A program made the translations under genes and the position numbers. From NCBI RefSeq assembly GCF_011193355.1, contig NZ_CP049780.1:4931663-4995662 (forward strand): a DNA stretch of 64,000 bases. The letters run 5' to 3'. Origin of the DNA: Streptomyces sp. JB150. Its GTDB lineage: Bacteria; Actinomycetota; Actinomycetes; Streptomycetales; Streptomycetaceae. Each line of letters starts with the position of its first letter. The stretch's first letter is position 1. Below are positions 56,280-64,000 of the stretch, piece after piece. A model generated the notes under the pieces. That model was not told where the DNA came from, searched no databases, and saw only the letters and a list, made by a program, of their open reading frames with translations.

Positions 56280-56723
56280 GTGTTCAATGACATAGGACCG
56301 CTCGAGCTGGTGACGCTCATCGTCCTCGCCGTGCTCGTGTTCGGTCCGGACAAGCTCCCGAAGGTCATTCAGGACGTGACGCGGACGATCCGGAAGATCC
56401 GTGAGTTCTCGGAGAGCGCCAAGCAGGACATCCGGCAGGAACTCGGGCCTGAGTTCAAGGACTTCGAGTTCGAGGACCTGAACCCCAAGACGTTCATCCG
56501 CAAGCAGCTGGACAACGACGACCTGGGGCTCAAGGAGATCCGCAACACCTTCGACCTGAAGAAGGAGATGGCCGAGGTCACGGACGCGGTCCACGGCCGC
56601 GACACCGACTCCTCGGCGTCCTCTGCGTCCTCCTCGGGCTCGTCTTCCGGTGCGCGCGTCGACATGAGCAAGAAGCCCGAGCCCGCGGACACCCGCCCGC
56701 CGTTCGACGCCGACGCCACCTGA
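56280..56723 (+). CDS. tatB: Sec-independent protein translocase subunit TatB
   Basis: A 147-residue twin-arginine translocase component. The N-terminal helix VFNDIGPLELVTLIVLAVLV ends in the FGPDKLP hinge, followed by an amphipathic helix and an acidic/Ser-rich tail. The FNDIGPLE start distinguishes it from TatA. GTG at 56280 with AAGGAG upstream. Together with htrA and the sigma/anti-sigma pair it forms a conserved envelope-stress and export block. One predicted Tat-dependent lipoprotein (24030-25790) lies in this window. Confidence 0.94.
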   Translation: MFNDIGPLELVTLIVLAVLVFGPDKLPKVIQDVTRTIRKIREFSESAKQDIRQELGPEFKDFEFEDLNPKTFIRKQLDNDDLGLKEIRNTFDLKKEMAEVTDAVHGRDTDSSASSASSSGSSSGARVDMSKKPEPADTRPPFDADAT

Positions 56724-57000
56724 GGCCCGCCGCACGGCACAGGCCCCTGCTCCCGCACGGCGCGCTCGCCGCGAACCCGCGTGCGCGCCGCTTCGTACGC
56801 CCCCGCGCGCTGCGCGAACCCGCCCCCGCGCGCCGCGCGAACCCCGCCCTCGGGCGACCCACGCGCCGGGCGCATTCCCTGCTGCCCCGAGCGGTGTGGA
56901 TATGCTGCCGAGTTGTTGTGCGGACCGTACGCAAATAAGCAACGCCGCCCGAAGGGGGGCGGGCGACCGGTCCGACGAGAGCGAGGAGGCGTCCGGGTAC

Positions 57001-57663
57001 ATGGAGACGACGAGTCGGTCAGTCGCGCAGACGCCGGCCGCGGAGGGCGGACAACAGGTCCCCGCCGCCCGGCGGGCGGTCGACGGCTACCTGCGAGCGT
57101 CCTTCCCGTGGTACGGCCTCGACGAGGCGTTCACGGGGCCGCGTTGGCTGATGCAGGTCGGTACGGCGGCCGACGGAGCCGTCGAGCACGGTTCGATCGG
57201 ACACGGTGACGAGCCCTCTGTGCGCGGGGACGCCGGGCCGGAGGACAGCCGGGAGCGGTTCGCGGTCGTCGTGACCGTCGCGGCGAACCCGTCCCGCCGG
57301 AGCGCCGACGGCACGGGCCTGCTGGAGGCCACGACGGTGTCCTCGGCGGCCTGGCTGGCCGGGGTGGGACTGCTGTCCTTCACCTGGCCCGGACAGATGG
57401 ACCACAGCCTGCGCGACGACTGGCTGGAGCAGCAAACCGAGACCGCGTGGGAGCTCGCCGACGACCTGGACGGGCCCGAGTGGTCGACGCTGAGCCTCCC
57501 CGTGGACGGGGTGCCGACGCCGTTCCACTACCGGGAGTCCGAGTACGGCTGGGTCCTCGCCGGTTCGACGCAGCAGGGCGTGCACGTCGGGGCGTACGGC
57601 CGCGGCATGAGCGCGTACGGCCTCGGCTTCGCCGCGATCAAGGACATCGCCGCGTACGAGTAG
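57001..57663 (+). CDS. Conserved hypothetical protein
   Basis: A 220-residue, probably cytoplasmic protein without signal peptide or membrane segment. Recognisable features are ARRAVDGYLRASFPWYGLDE near the start, a middle strand-rich part (RFAVVVTVAANP) and WVLAGSTQQGVHVGAYGRGM near the end. ATG at 57001; GAGGAGG is about 12 bases upstream, rather far. No family was recognised. It ends 8 bases before a tandem repeat and a strong terminator. Confidence 0.75.
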   Translation: METTSRSVAQTPAAEGGQQVPAARRAVDGYLRASFPWYGLDEAFTGPRWLMQVGTAADGAVEHGSIGHGDEPSVRGDAGPEDSRERFAVVVTVAANPSRRSADGTGLLEATTVSSAAWLAGVGLLSFTWPGQMDHSLRDDWLEQQTETAWELADDLDGPEWSTLSLPVDGVPTPFHYRESEYGWVLAGSTQQGVHVGAYGRGMSAYGLGFAAIKDIAAYE

Positions 57664-57670
57664 AGCCACG

Positions 57671-57730
57671 CACGGAGACGTGAGACCGCGTACGGAGACG
57701 TGAGACCGCGCACGGAGACGTGAGACCGCG
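57671..57730. repeat. Three 20-bp tandem repeats
   Basis: Exactly three 20-base units (CACGGAGACGTGAGACCGCG; the middle one starts with T), directly abutting the terminator at 57731. Confidence 0.95.
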
Positions 57731-57776
57731 CACGACAGAAGGGGCGCCGCACAGCAGCGGCGCCCCTTCTGTCGTG
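57731..57776. terminator. Bidirectional terminator with 20-bp perfect stem
   Basis: Stem 57731-57750 with 57757-57776, loop of 6 bases, between the convergent hypothetical gene and mrp. Confidence 0.93.
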
Positions 57777-57807
57777 TCGCGAGGGACCTGCGGGAGAAGC
57801 GCGGTCC

Positions 57808-58941
57808 TCAGAACTTGTTCTTCGGGGTGATCCCCAGGGACAGCCCCGACAGCCCCCGCTGCCGTCCGCCCAGCTTGCCCGCGATGGCCCGCAGCGCGGC
57901 ACCCGCCGGGGACTCCGGGTCGGTCAGGACGACCGGCTTGCCCTCGTCGCCGCCCTCGCGCAGGCGGACGTCGATCGGGATGGAGCCGAGGACGGGGACG
58001 TTCGTGCCCGTCGTACGGGTGAGGCCGTCGGCGACCGTCTGGCCGCCACCCGTGCCGAAGACGTCGACCATCTCGCCGCAGTGCGGGCAGGGCAGGCCGG
58101 ACATGTTCTCGACCACGCCGACGATCTTCTGGTGGGTCTGCACGGCGATCGAGCCGGCCCGCTCGGCCACCTCGGCGGCGGCCTGCTGCGGGGTCGTCAC
58201 GACCAGGATCTCGGCGTTCGGGATCAGCTGGGCGATGGAGATCGCGATGTCGCCGGTGCCGGGCGGCAGGTCGAGCAGGAGGACATCGAGGTCGCCCCAG
58301 TACACGTCCGCCAGGAACTGCTGGAGCGCGCGGTGCAGCATCGGGCCCCGCCAGACGACCGGCGCGTTGCCCGGCGTGAACATGCCGATGGAGATGACCT
58401 TCACGCCGTTCGCCGACGGCGGCATGATCATGTTCTCGACCTGGGTGGGACGGCCGTCGGCGCCCAGCATCCGGGGCACCGAGTGGCCGTAGATGTCGGC
58501 GTCGACCACGCCCACCTTCAGGCCGTCGGCGGCCATCGCGGCGGCCAGGTTGACCGTCACGGACGACTTGCCGACGCCGCCCTTGCCGGAGGCGACCGCG
58601 TAGACGCGGGTCAGGTTGCCGGGCTTGGCGAACGGGACCTCGCGCTCGGTCTGGCCGCCGCGCAGCGCCGCCGCCAGCTCCTTGCGCTGCTCGTCGCTCA
58701 TCACGTCCAGCGTGACGTCGACGCGGGGGACGCCCTCGACGCGGGAGACCGCCTCGGTCACCCGCTGGGTGATCGTGTCCCGCATGGGGCAGCCCGAGAC
58801 CGTCAGGTACACGGTGACGGCGACCGCTCCGTCCGCCCCGATGTCCACCGACTTGACCATCCCGAGTTCGGTGATGGGGCGGTTGATCTCGGGGTCGTTC
58901 ACCGTCGCCAGTGCTTCGCGCACCGCGTCTTCCGTAGCCAT
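57808..58941 (-). CDS. mrp: Mrp/NBP35-type iron-sulfur carrier P-loop ATPase
   Basis: A 377-residue cytoplasmic protein. An N-terminal MIP18/DUF59 domain (about 1-90, EINRPITELGMVKSVDIG) is joined to a ParA-like ATPase with deviant Walker A GKGGVGKSS near residue 119, switch DADIYGHSVPRML and Walker B-like LLLDLPPGTGDI. The CPHCGE pair near residue 275 is the iron-sulfur ligand site. It probably delivers clusters to apoproteins. ATG at 58941. Same neighbourhood as Rv1229c. Confidence 0.94.
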   Translation of the reverse strand: MATEDAVREALATVNDPEINRPITELGMVKSVDIGADGAVAVTVYLTVSGCPMRDTITQRVTEAVSRVEGVPRVDVTLDVMSDEQRKELAAALRGGQTEREVPFAKPGNLTRVYAVASGKGGVGKSSVTVNLAAAMAADGLKVGVVDADIYGHSVPRMLGADGRPTQVENMIMPPSANGVKVISIGMFTPGNAPVVWRGPMLHRALQQFLADVYWGDLDVLLLDLPPGTGDIAISIAQLIPNAEILVVTTPQQAAAEVAERAGSIAVQTHQKIVGVVENMSGLPCPHCGEMVDVFGTGGGQTVADGLTRTTGTNVPVLGSIPIDVRLREGGDEGKPVVLTDPESPAGAALRAIAGKLGGRQRGLSGLSLGITPKNKF

Positions 58942-58984
58942 AAGGACGATGGTACGGCCCGGTAGCCGCCCCTCGGAAAGGCTG

Positions 58985-59581
58985 TCAGCGGTCGTCTACG
59001 TCACGTCCGTGCGACCGTTCCGCCGGGAATACGACCGCCTCGGAGCGGTGGCCGTCCCGCCGCTGCTCCAGCTCTCTGACGAGGTCGTGCAGCTCGGAGC
59101 GGATCCAGTCGCGGGTGGCGACCTCGCCGAGGCCCATGCGCAGCGCGGCGACCTCGCGCGTCAGGTACTCGGTGTCCGCGATGGACCGCTCGTTCTGCTT
59201 GCGGTCCTGTTCGAGATTGACCCGGTCGCGGTCGTCCTGCCGGTTCTGCGCGAGCAGGATCAGCGGGGCGGCGTAGGAGGCCTGCAGCGACAGCGCCAGG
59301 GTCAGGAAGATGAACGGATACTCGTCGAATCGCACGGACTGCGGCATCAGGGTGTTCCAGGCGACCCAGCAGATGATCGTCACCGTCATCCAGACCAGGA
59401 ACCGCCCGGTGCCGATGAACCGGGCGACCCGCTCCGACAGCCGCCCGAAGGCCTCCGGGTCGTACTCGGGCAGATACCGGCGCCGCGGCGGGGCCGGCTG
59501 GTCGAGGCGGGCGCGGGGGCGGCCGGTCGCCGTGGCCCCGGCCGGTGTCCGCTCGCGCGCGCTGTCCCGCTCAGGCGCCAT
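58985..59581 (-). CDS. DUF1003 membrane protein
   Basis: A 198-residue protein. A basic N-terminus of about 45 residues leads to the DUF1003 core with two transmembrane helices (about 55-75, GRFLVWMTVTIICWVAWNTL; and about 85-110, YPFIFLTLALSLQASYAAPL), then RQDDRDRVNLEQDRKQNERS and a helical C-terminus. ATG at 59581 lies inside the 3' end of the MgtE-like gene (11-base overlap), so the two are coupled and may act together. Function unknown. Confidence 0.9.
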   Translation of the reverse strand: MAPERDSARERTPAGATATGRPRARLDQPAPPRRRYLPEYDPEAFGRLSERVARFIGTGRFLVWMTVTIICWVAWNTLMPQSVRFDEYPFIFLTLALSLQASYAAPLILLAQNRQDDRDRVNLEQDRKQNERSIADTEYLTREVAALRMGLGEVATRDWIRSELHDLVRELEQRRDGHRSEAVVFPAERSHGRDVDDR

Positions 59582-60854
59582 GGGCGGCCGTCCCCTCGTC
59601 CAGGTGGAACTCGGTCTCCCGCCAGTCCTCCGGCAGCATGTGGTCCAGTACGTCGTCCACGGTGACCGCGCCCAGCAGCGACCCGGACTCGTCGACCACG
59701 GGCGCCGCGACCATGTCGTACGTCGCGAAGAACCCGGCGACCAGCGGCAGCGCGGCGTCCGGCGCGAGCGGCTGGAGGTCGTCGTCGACGAGCGAGCTGA
59801 CCAGGGTGTACGGCGGGTCGCGCAGCAGGCGCTGGAAGTGGACCGTGCCCAGGTACTTGCCGGTGGGGGTCTCGTCGGGCGGGCGGCAGACGTAGACCTG
59901 CGCGGCGAGCGCGGGGGAGAGGTCGGGGTTGCGCACCCGGGCGAGCGCGTCGGCGACGGTGGCGTCCGGGCGCAGCACGATCGGCTCGGTGGTCATCAGA
60001 CCGCCGGCGGTGTGCTCCTCGTACGACATCAGGCGGCGCATCTCGGCCGCGTCGTCGGGCTGCATCAGGCCCAGCAGCCGCTCCTGCTCCTCCTTCGGCA
60101 GCTCGGCGAGCAGGTCGGCCGCGTCGTCCGGGTCCATGGCCTCCAGGACGTCGGCGGCGCGCTCGCCCTGCAGCTTGCCGAGGATCTCGATCTGGTCGTC
60201 CTCCGGCAGCTCCTCCAGGACGTCGGCGAGCCGGTCGTCGTCGAGGGCGGCGGCGACCTCGGCGCGGCGCTTGGGGGACAGGTGGTGCAGGACGTTCGCC
60301 AGGTCGGCGGCGCGCAGCTGCTCGAAGGTGGCGAGCAGGTTCTCGGCGCCCTGCCCGTGCTCCTCCAGCGAGAAGCCGGTGACCTGCGACCACTCGACGG
60401 TCAGGGTCTCGCCCTTGGCGCGGCGGAAGGCGCCGCCCTTCCTCCCCTTGCGCACGAACACCCGGTCGATCTCCCAGTCGCGGCGGGCCGGGAGCTGCTG
60501 CACCGACAGGTCGAGGACGGTGACCTCCTCGCCGGTCTCGACGAGGGTGACCCGGCGGTCCAGCAGCTCGCCGAAGACCAGCCGCTCGGTGGGGCGCTGC
60601 TCGAAGCGCCGGACGTTGAGCACGCCGGTGGTGATGACCTGGCCGGACTCGATGCCGGTGACCCGGGTCATGGGCAGGAAGATCCGGCGCCGGGTGGCCA
60701 GTTCGACCACCAGGCCGAGCAGCCGCGGCGGCCGGCGGGCGACGCGCAGCATGACGACGAGGTCGCGCACCCGCCCCACCTGGTCGCCGTTGGGGTCGAA
60801 GACGGCGATGCCGGCGAGGTGCGAGACGAAGATCCGGGGGGCGCCCGCTGCCAT
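59571..60854 (-). CDS. Soluble MgtE-like protein (PRC-barrel, MgtE_N, two CBS domains) lacking the channel
   Basis: A 427-residue cytoplasmic protein. A PRC-barrel-like N-terminus (about 8-75) precedes a linker, an MgtE N-terminal helical superhelix (about 165-265, LLATFEQLRAADLANVLHHL) and a CBS pair (about 280-405, TAGGLMTTEPIVLRPDATVA and DVLDHMLPEDW). It ends there: the five-helix Mg channel of true MgtE is absent. ATG at 60854 is preferred to GTG at 60863 because GGAG is properly spaced. The coupled DUF1003 gene supplies the membrane helices, so the pair could be a split magnesium or nucleotide sensor; this is inference. Confidence 0.85.
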   Translation of the reverse strand: MAAGAPRIFVSHLAGIAVFDPNGDQVGRVRDLVVMLRVARRPPRLLGLVVELATRRRIFLPMTRVTGIESGQVITTGVLNVRRFEQRPTERLVFGELLDRRVTLVETGEEVTVLDLSVQQLPARRDWEIDRVFVRKGRKGGAFRRAKGETLTVEWSQVTGFSLEEHGQGAENLLATFEQLRAADLANVLHHLSPKRRAEVAAALDDDRLADVLEELPEDDQIEILGKLQGERAADVLEAMDPDDAADLLAELPKEEQERLLGLMQPDDAAEMRRLMSYEEHTAGGLMTTEPIVLRPDATVADALARVRNPDLSPALAAQVYVCRPPDETPTGKYLGTVHFQRLLRDPPYTLVSSLVDDDLQPLAPDAALPLVAGFFATYDMVAAPVVDESGSLLGAVTVDDVLDHMLPEDWRETEFHLDEGTAAHGA

Positions 60855-61120
60855 GCTCTCCACACCTCCGCTTCCGTGCCGCTGCCGCGCTCCGCCGTCG
60901 TGCGGCCGGTGCGCTCCGTACGGCCGCTGTGCCGCTTCCGTGCTGTTTCGGTGTACCGCGCGTGTTATCCGGATTGCCCGTTCGGGTGGGCTTCAGGCTA
61001 GCCCGTCCGGATCGGATACGCCCTGGTGAGCGGTCGGGTCGGACTGGCTCCGCCGGACCCCGCGCACCCCGGTACTCTGCGGTACGCCGACCGGACCCCC
61101 GTAGAAAGGCAGCCCCACCT

Positions 61121-61870
61121 GTGACCGCGATTCCCCAGGGCCGTATCCGCCGGGCCACGCTGACGAGCGCGCTGTGCGCGCTGGTGGTGAGCGGCGCGGG
61201 GCTGACGGGGTGCAGCAGCGAGGACCCGGACGCGGGCACCAACGGGGTGGGCAAGCTGTCCCCGGAGAAGATCCAGGCGAAGACCCTGGCCGCCGCGGAG
61301 TCCGCGGCCGCCGTACGGCTGTCCGGGACCGTGGTGACCAGCGGCCGCACCTACAAGCTGGACATGCGGCTCAAGGGCGACGGCGGCACCGGGTCGGTCA
61401 CCGCGGAGGGCGCCGCCTTCGAGCTGCTGCGGGTCGGGGACCAGCTGTACCTGAAGGCGGACAGCGCGTTCTGGAACCCGGAGGGCGGCAAGGGCGGCGG
61501 CGACGCGGCCGCCGCGGACAAGCTCGACGGCAAGTACGTCAAGGTCCCCGAGGGCGACCCCTCCTACAAGCGGTTCAGCGGCTTCACCGACAAGGACGTC
61601 CTCCTCGACAGCCTGCTCACCCTGCACGGCACCCTGGAGACCGACGGCCGCCACCAGCGGGCCGGCGTCCGCACCATCCGCATCACCGGCGACCAGGGCT
61701 CCGGCGGCACCCTCGACGTCTCCCTGGAGGGCAAGCCCTACCCGCTGCGCCTGGTCCGCGGCGGCGACGCGGGCACCCTGACCTTCTCCGCCTGGGGCAA
61801 GGACTTCCCCCTCACCGAGCCGGACAAGAGCGAGACGGTCGACTACGGCCCGCAGCTGCCGACGTCGTAG
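61121..61870 (+). CDS. LppX/LprG-like lipoprotein
   Basis: A 249-residue lipoprotein. The signal (TLTSALCALVVSGAGLTGC) has lipobox LTGC near residue 30. The mature part, IQAKTLAAAESAAAVRLSGT then LDMRLKGDGGTGSVTAEGAA and VGDQLYLKADSAFW, has the LolA/LppX-like beta pattern of actinobacterial lipid-handling lipoproteins. GTG at 61121 with GAAAGG upstream. It stands alone, divergent from the MgtE-like gene. Ligand unknown. Confidence 0.82.
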   Translation: MTAIPQGRIRRATLTSALCALVVSGAGLTGCSSEDPDAGTNGVGKLSPEKIQAKTLAAAESAAAVRLSGTVVTSGRTYKLDMRLKGDGGTGSVTAEGAAFELLRVGDQLYLKADSAFWNPEGGKGGGDAAAADKLDGKYVKVPEGDPSYKRFSGFTDKDVLLDSLLTLHGTLETDGRHQRAGVRTIRITGDQGSGGTLDVSLEGKPYPLRLVRGGDAGTLTFSAWGKDFPLTEPDKSETVDYGPQLPTS

Positions 61871-61914
61871 CGGGCCTGCGGGGCGCCACGTCCGCGCAGC
61901 GAACCTCCGGGGCG

Positions 61915-62427
61915 CTACGTCCGCTTGCGGCGCTTCAGCAGCAGCCGCGGCAGGGCCGCCGGGATCGGGCGCCGGGTCGTCGCCGGGCTGGGCAGCGGCG
62001 CCTGGGCCTGGGAGTCCTCGGGCAGCGGCAGCGTGACACCCGTCGGCTCCAGGCGCAGCACCCGGCACTCGCGGCGCCAGCGCTCGGGCATGGCCTCCCC
62101 GTCGGGCGCGTTCAGCCGCTTGCCCTTCAGCTCGGCGACGGCGGCCTCCCACGCCTCGGACCGCGGGGCCAGCTCCACGACCGTCGCCGTCCACGACACC
62201 ACCCGGCCGCCCTTGTCCTTGCTGCGCACCGTCACCTCGGCGGTGGCCCCGTCGGTGAGCCCCGGCAGCGGCTGCTCGCCCGGCCCGTCACCGACCACGC
62301 AGGCCGCGCCCTCGTGCCAGGCGTGCCACAGCGCGCGGGCGGGCACCCCGGGGCCCTTCACCCAGATGAGCCCGGACTTCTTCGTGGCCTCCTCGACGAG
62401 GGCCCGGTCGAGCAGCTCGCTAGTCAT
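61915..62427 (-). CDS. Conserved hypothetical protein
   Basis: A 170-residue soluble protein beginning MTSELLDRALVEEATKKSGL and WVKGPGVPARALWHAWHEGA, with a beta-rich middle (ATAEVTVRSKDKGGRVVSWT) and a C-terminal Arg/Lys tail. The pattern loosely recalls FMN-binding split-barrel proteins but no binding residue can be pointed out. ATG at 62427, 42 bases after the corA stop on the same strand, so possibly cotranscribed with it. Confidence 0.75.
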   Translation of the reverse strand: MTSELLDRALVEEATKKSGLIWVKGPGVPARALWHAWHEGAACVVGDGPGEQPLPGLTDGATAEVTVRSKDKGGRVVSWTATVVELAPRSEAWEAAVAELKGKRLNAPDGEAMPERWRRECRVLRLEPTGVTLPLPEDSQAQAPLPSPATTRRPIPAALPRLLLKRRKRT

Positions 62428-62469
62428 GGGGCCAGCCTAACCAGGCCCTCCGGCCCGGCCCGGTTGGCC

Positions 62470-63585
62470 TCAGAGCCAGCCGTTGCGCTTCAGCGTGCGG
62501 TGGATGCCGAAACAGATCATCGCGGTGATCCCGAGCACCATCGGATAGCCGAACCGCCACCGCAGCTCCGGCATGTAGTCGAAGTTCATCCCGTACACAC
62601 CGCACACCATCGTCGGCACGGCGATGATCGCCGCCCACGAGGTGATCTTCCGCATGTCCTCGTTCTGTGCCACGGACGCCTGCGCGAGATTGGCCTGGAG
62701 GATGGAGTTCAGCAGCTCGTCGAAGCCCATGACCTGCTCCTGCACCCGGGCCAGGTGGTCGGCGACGTCGCGGAAGTACTTCTGGATGTCCGGGTCGATC
62801 AGCCGCATCGGCCGCTCGCTCAGCAGCTGCATCGGCCGCACCAGCGGCGACACCGCGCGCTTGAACTCCAGGACCTCACGCTTGAGTTGGTAGATCTGCC
62901 CGGCGTCCGTGCCGCGCGGGGTGCCCTTGCGTCCCGGCGAGAACACCTCGGTCTCCACCTCGTCGATGTCGTCCTGCACCGCGTCGGCGACCGCGATGTA
63001 CCCGTCGACGACGTGGTCGGCGATGGCGTGCAGCACCGCCGAGGGGCCCTTCGCCAGCAGCTCCGGGTCGTCCTCCAGCCGGTGCCGCAGCCCGCGCAGC
63101 GAGCCCTGCCCGCCGTGCCGGACGGTGATGAAGAAGTTCTCGCCGGTGAAGCACATCACCTCGCCGGTCTCGACGACCTGGCTGTTGGCGGTCAGCTCGT
63201 CGTGCTCGACGTAGTGGATGGTCTTGAAGACGGTGAAGAGCGAGTCGTCGTACCGCTCCAGCTTGGGCCGCTGGTGGGCCTGGACGGCGTCCTCCACGGC
63301 CAGCGGGTGCAGCCCGAACTCCCCGGCGATACCGGCGAATTCGGACTCGGTCGGCTCGTGCAGCCCGATCCAGGCGAACCCTCCGTCGCGGCGCACCTGG
63401 CGCATCGCCTCCTGCGGCGTCAGCGGCCGGGAGCTGGCCACGCGCGCACCGTCGCGGTAGACGGCGCAGTCGACGACGGCCGAGGCGGTCGCGGGGTCAC
63501 GGGTGGTGTCGTAACTCCCGGTGTCCTTGCGCAGCGCGGGGCGGGACGGGCGGACGGCGGCGCGCAGGTCGCGGATCATCGACAT
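62470..63585 (-). CDS. corA: CorA-family magnesium/cobalt transporter
   Basis: A 371-residue channel. A cytoplasmic alpha/beta funnel (about 50-260) and long helix lead to two C-terminal transmembrane helices. The selectivity motif GMN is present in VYGMNFDYMPELRW near residue 332, and the second helix is MVLGITAMICFGIHRTL. ATG at 63585 has AAGGAG 7 bases upstream, better than the upstream frame extension. Two magnesium-linked loci (this and the MgtE-like gene) lie within 3 kb. Confidence 0.94.
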   Translation of the reverse strand: MSMIRDLRAAVRPSRPALRKDTGSYDTTRDPATASAVVDCAVYRDGARVASSRPLTPQEAMRQVRRDGGFAWIGLHEPTESEFAGIAGEFGLHPLAVEDAVQAHQRPKLERYDDSLFTVFKTIHYVEHDELTANSQVVETGEVMCFTGENFFITVRHGGQGSLRGLRHRLEDDPELLAKGPSAVLHAIADHVVDGYIAVADAVQDDIDEVETEVFSPGRKGTPRGTDAGQIYQLKREVLEFKRAVSPLVRPMQLLSERPMRLIDPDIQKYFRDVADHLARVQEQVMGFDELLNSILQANLAQASVAQNEDMRKITSWAAIIAVPTMVCGVYGMNFDYMPELRWRFGYPMVLGITAMICFGIHRTLKRNGWL

Positions 63586-64000
63586 GGGCAGGCTCCTTCG
63601 CAACGGGCAACGAAAGACCGCCGACGACGGGTGGAACTACCCGGAATGAGGACGTCTTCTCGACTGCGGATGTTTGGCACGTCCACAAAGCGGGGAGCAC
63701 CGCACCGTCGCGGTGGCGAGTTCGCTACTGAGTCAGCTGCTGATGCAGACCAGACAGACCAGACAGAACAGACAGATCAGGTAGAGCGAAACGACGTGCT
63801 CTTCCGGGTGACCCGGATGAAGGCGCGCATGCGAAAGGCGGCAACCAGCCAGAGCGAGAGCAGCTACATCAGAGACCGGAAGAGCGGGTGCTACTGCACG
63901 GTCGACTTCGATCCATGACAGCCCCACCTCCTCCGGCCGGTCCCTGCTGAGGGACGATCCCAACCCCCTAGAGGGTTCCCGTGGCGTCGGGACTTGACCC
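63586..64000. other. Intergenic region with 9-bp tandem repeat
   Basis: No supported gene in 415 bases. Four 9-base units derived from CAGACCAGA lie at 63746-63781. A 90-codon frame from ATG 63646 spans the repeat but has low third-position GC and no ribosome site. The last bases hold the near-palindrome AACCCCCTAGAGGGTT around a CTAG, cut off from its context by the window end. Confidence 0.5.

Noticed and set aside
61174..63918. 914-codon plus-strand frame over the lipoprotein, hypothetical and corA genes
   Set aside because: It overlaps three genes with clear motifs and starts inside one of them in another frame; Arg/Gln/Leu-rich shadow.
63960..63985. Possible element end or tRNA at the right edge
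   Set aside because: Only a short near-palindrome around CTAG is visible; no tRNA cloverleaf can be formed from the remaining bases and the context is cut off.

Overview
This is a chromosomal window from a Streptomyces species or very close relative. GC is about 72% with strong third-position GC bias, starts are often GTG or TTG, many gene pairs overlap by 4-8 bases, and the gene content is typically actinobacterial (mycothiol gene mshB, fdxA, DUF3117, a DivIVA-like protein, TatB, an ECF sigma factor with a ZAS-type anti-sigma factor, BldK-like peptide importers).

Layout. (1) 1-7.2 kb: a leftward succinate dehydrogenase/fumarate reductase operon (flavoprotein cut by the window edge), then a rightward orphan peptide-binding lipoprotein and the translational GTPase gene typA. 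(2) 7.2-33 kb: three complete oligopeptide ABC importers. The first (7.8-14.0 kb, rightward) has the order permease, binding lipoprotein, permease, ATPase, ATPase and lies just downstream of typA; it is the best candidate for the BldK system needed for aerial development in S. coelicolor. The second (20.8-26.9 kb, leftward) has the same order and is an inverted paralogue whose binding protein carries a Tat-plus-lipobox signal. The third (27.4-33.0 kb, rightward) has the order binding protein, permease, permease, ATPase, ATPase. Between the first two lies a 7-kb accessory island: a glyoxalase-like gene, a DinB gene, an IS5-family element, a dehydrogenase fragment, a PspA/TPM/WGxxGxxG envelope set and a dead IS701-type transposase. 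(3) 33-46 kb: conserved core genes, namely an S9 peptidase, mshB, a large VanW-type wall protein, a SirB1-like protein, a GNAT enzyme, fdxA, dapC, a lysozyme-like anchored protein and dapE. (4) 46-64 kb: a block whose content and order resemble the M. tuberculosis region from dapE to mrp: LOG protein, FolP2-like protein, DivIVA-like protein, Tag, enoyl-CoA hydratase family, DUF3117, O-methyltransferase, ECF sigma factor, anti-sigma factor, HtrA, TatB and Mrp. An MgtE-like protein with a DUF1003 protein, a lipoprotein and CorA follow.

Notable signals. The second ATPase genes of the two BldK-like operons share a 365-bp inverted repeat with only two differences, although their flanks are well diverged, which suggests recent gene conversion. 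Three insertion points (an IS5-type element, a palindromic MITE and an IS deletion derivative followed by a second MITE) all use CTAG sequences that form the TAG stop codon of a host gene. The full-length IS5-type transposase takes its own stop codon from that target site. The ECF sigma gene has a sigma-R/SigH-type promoter match upstream. The O-methyltransferase beside it appears to start at ATT. Functions are inferred from motifs and context; no searches were run.
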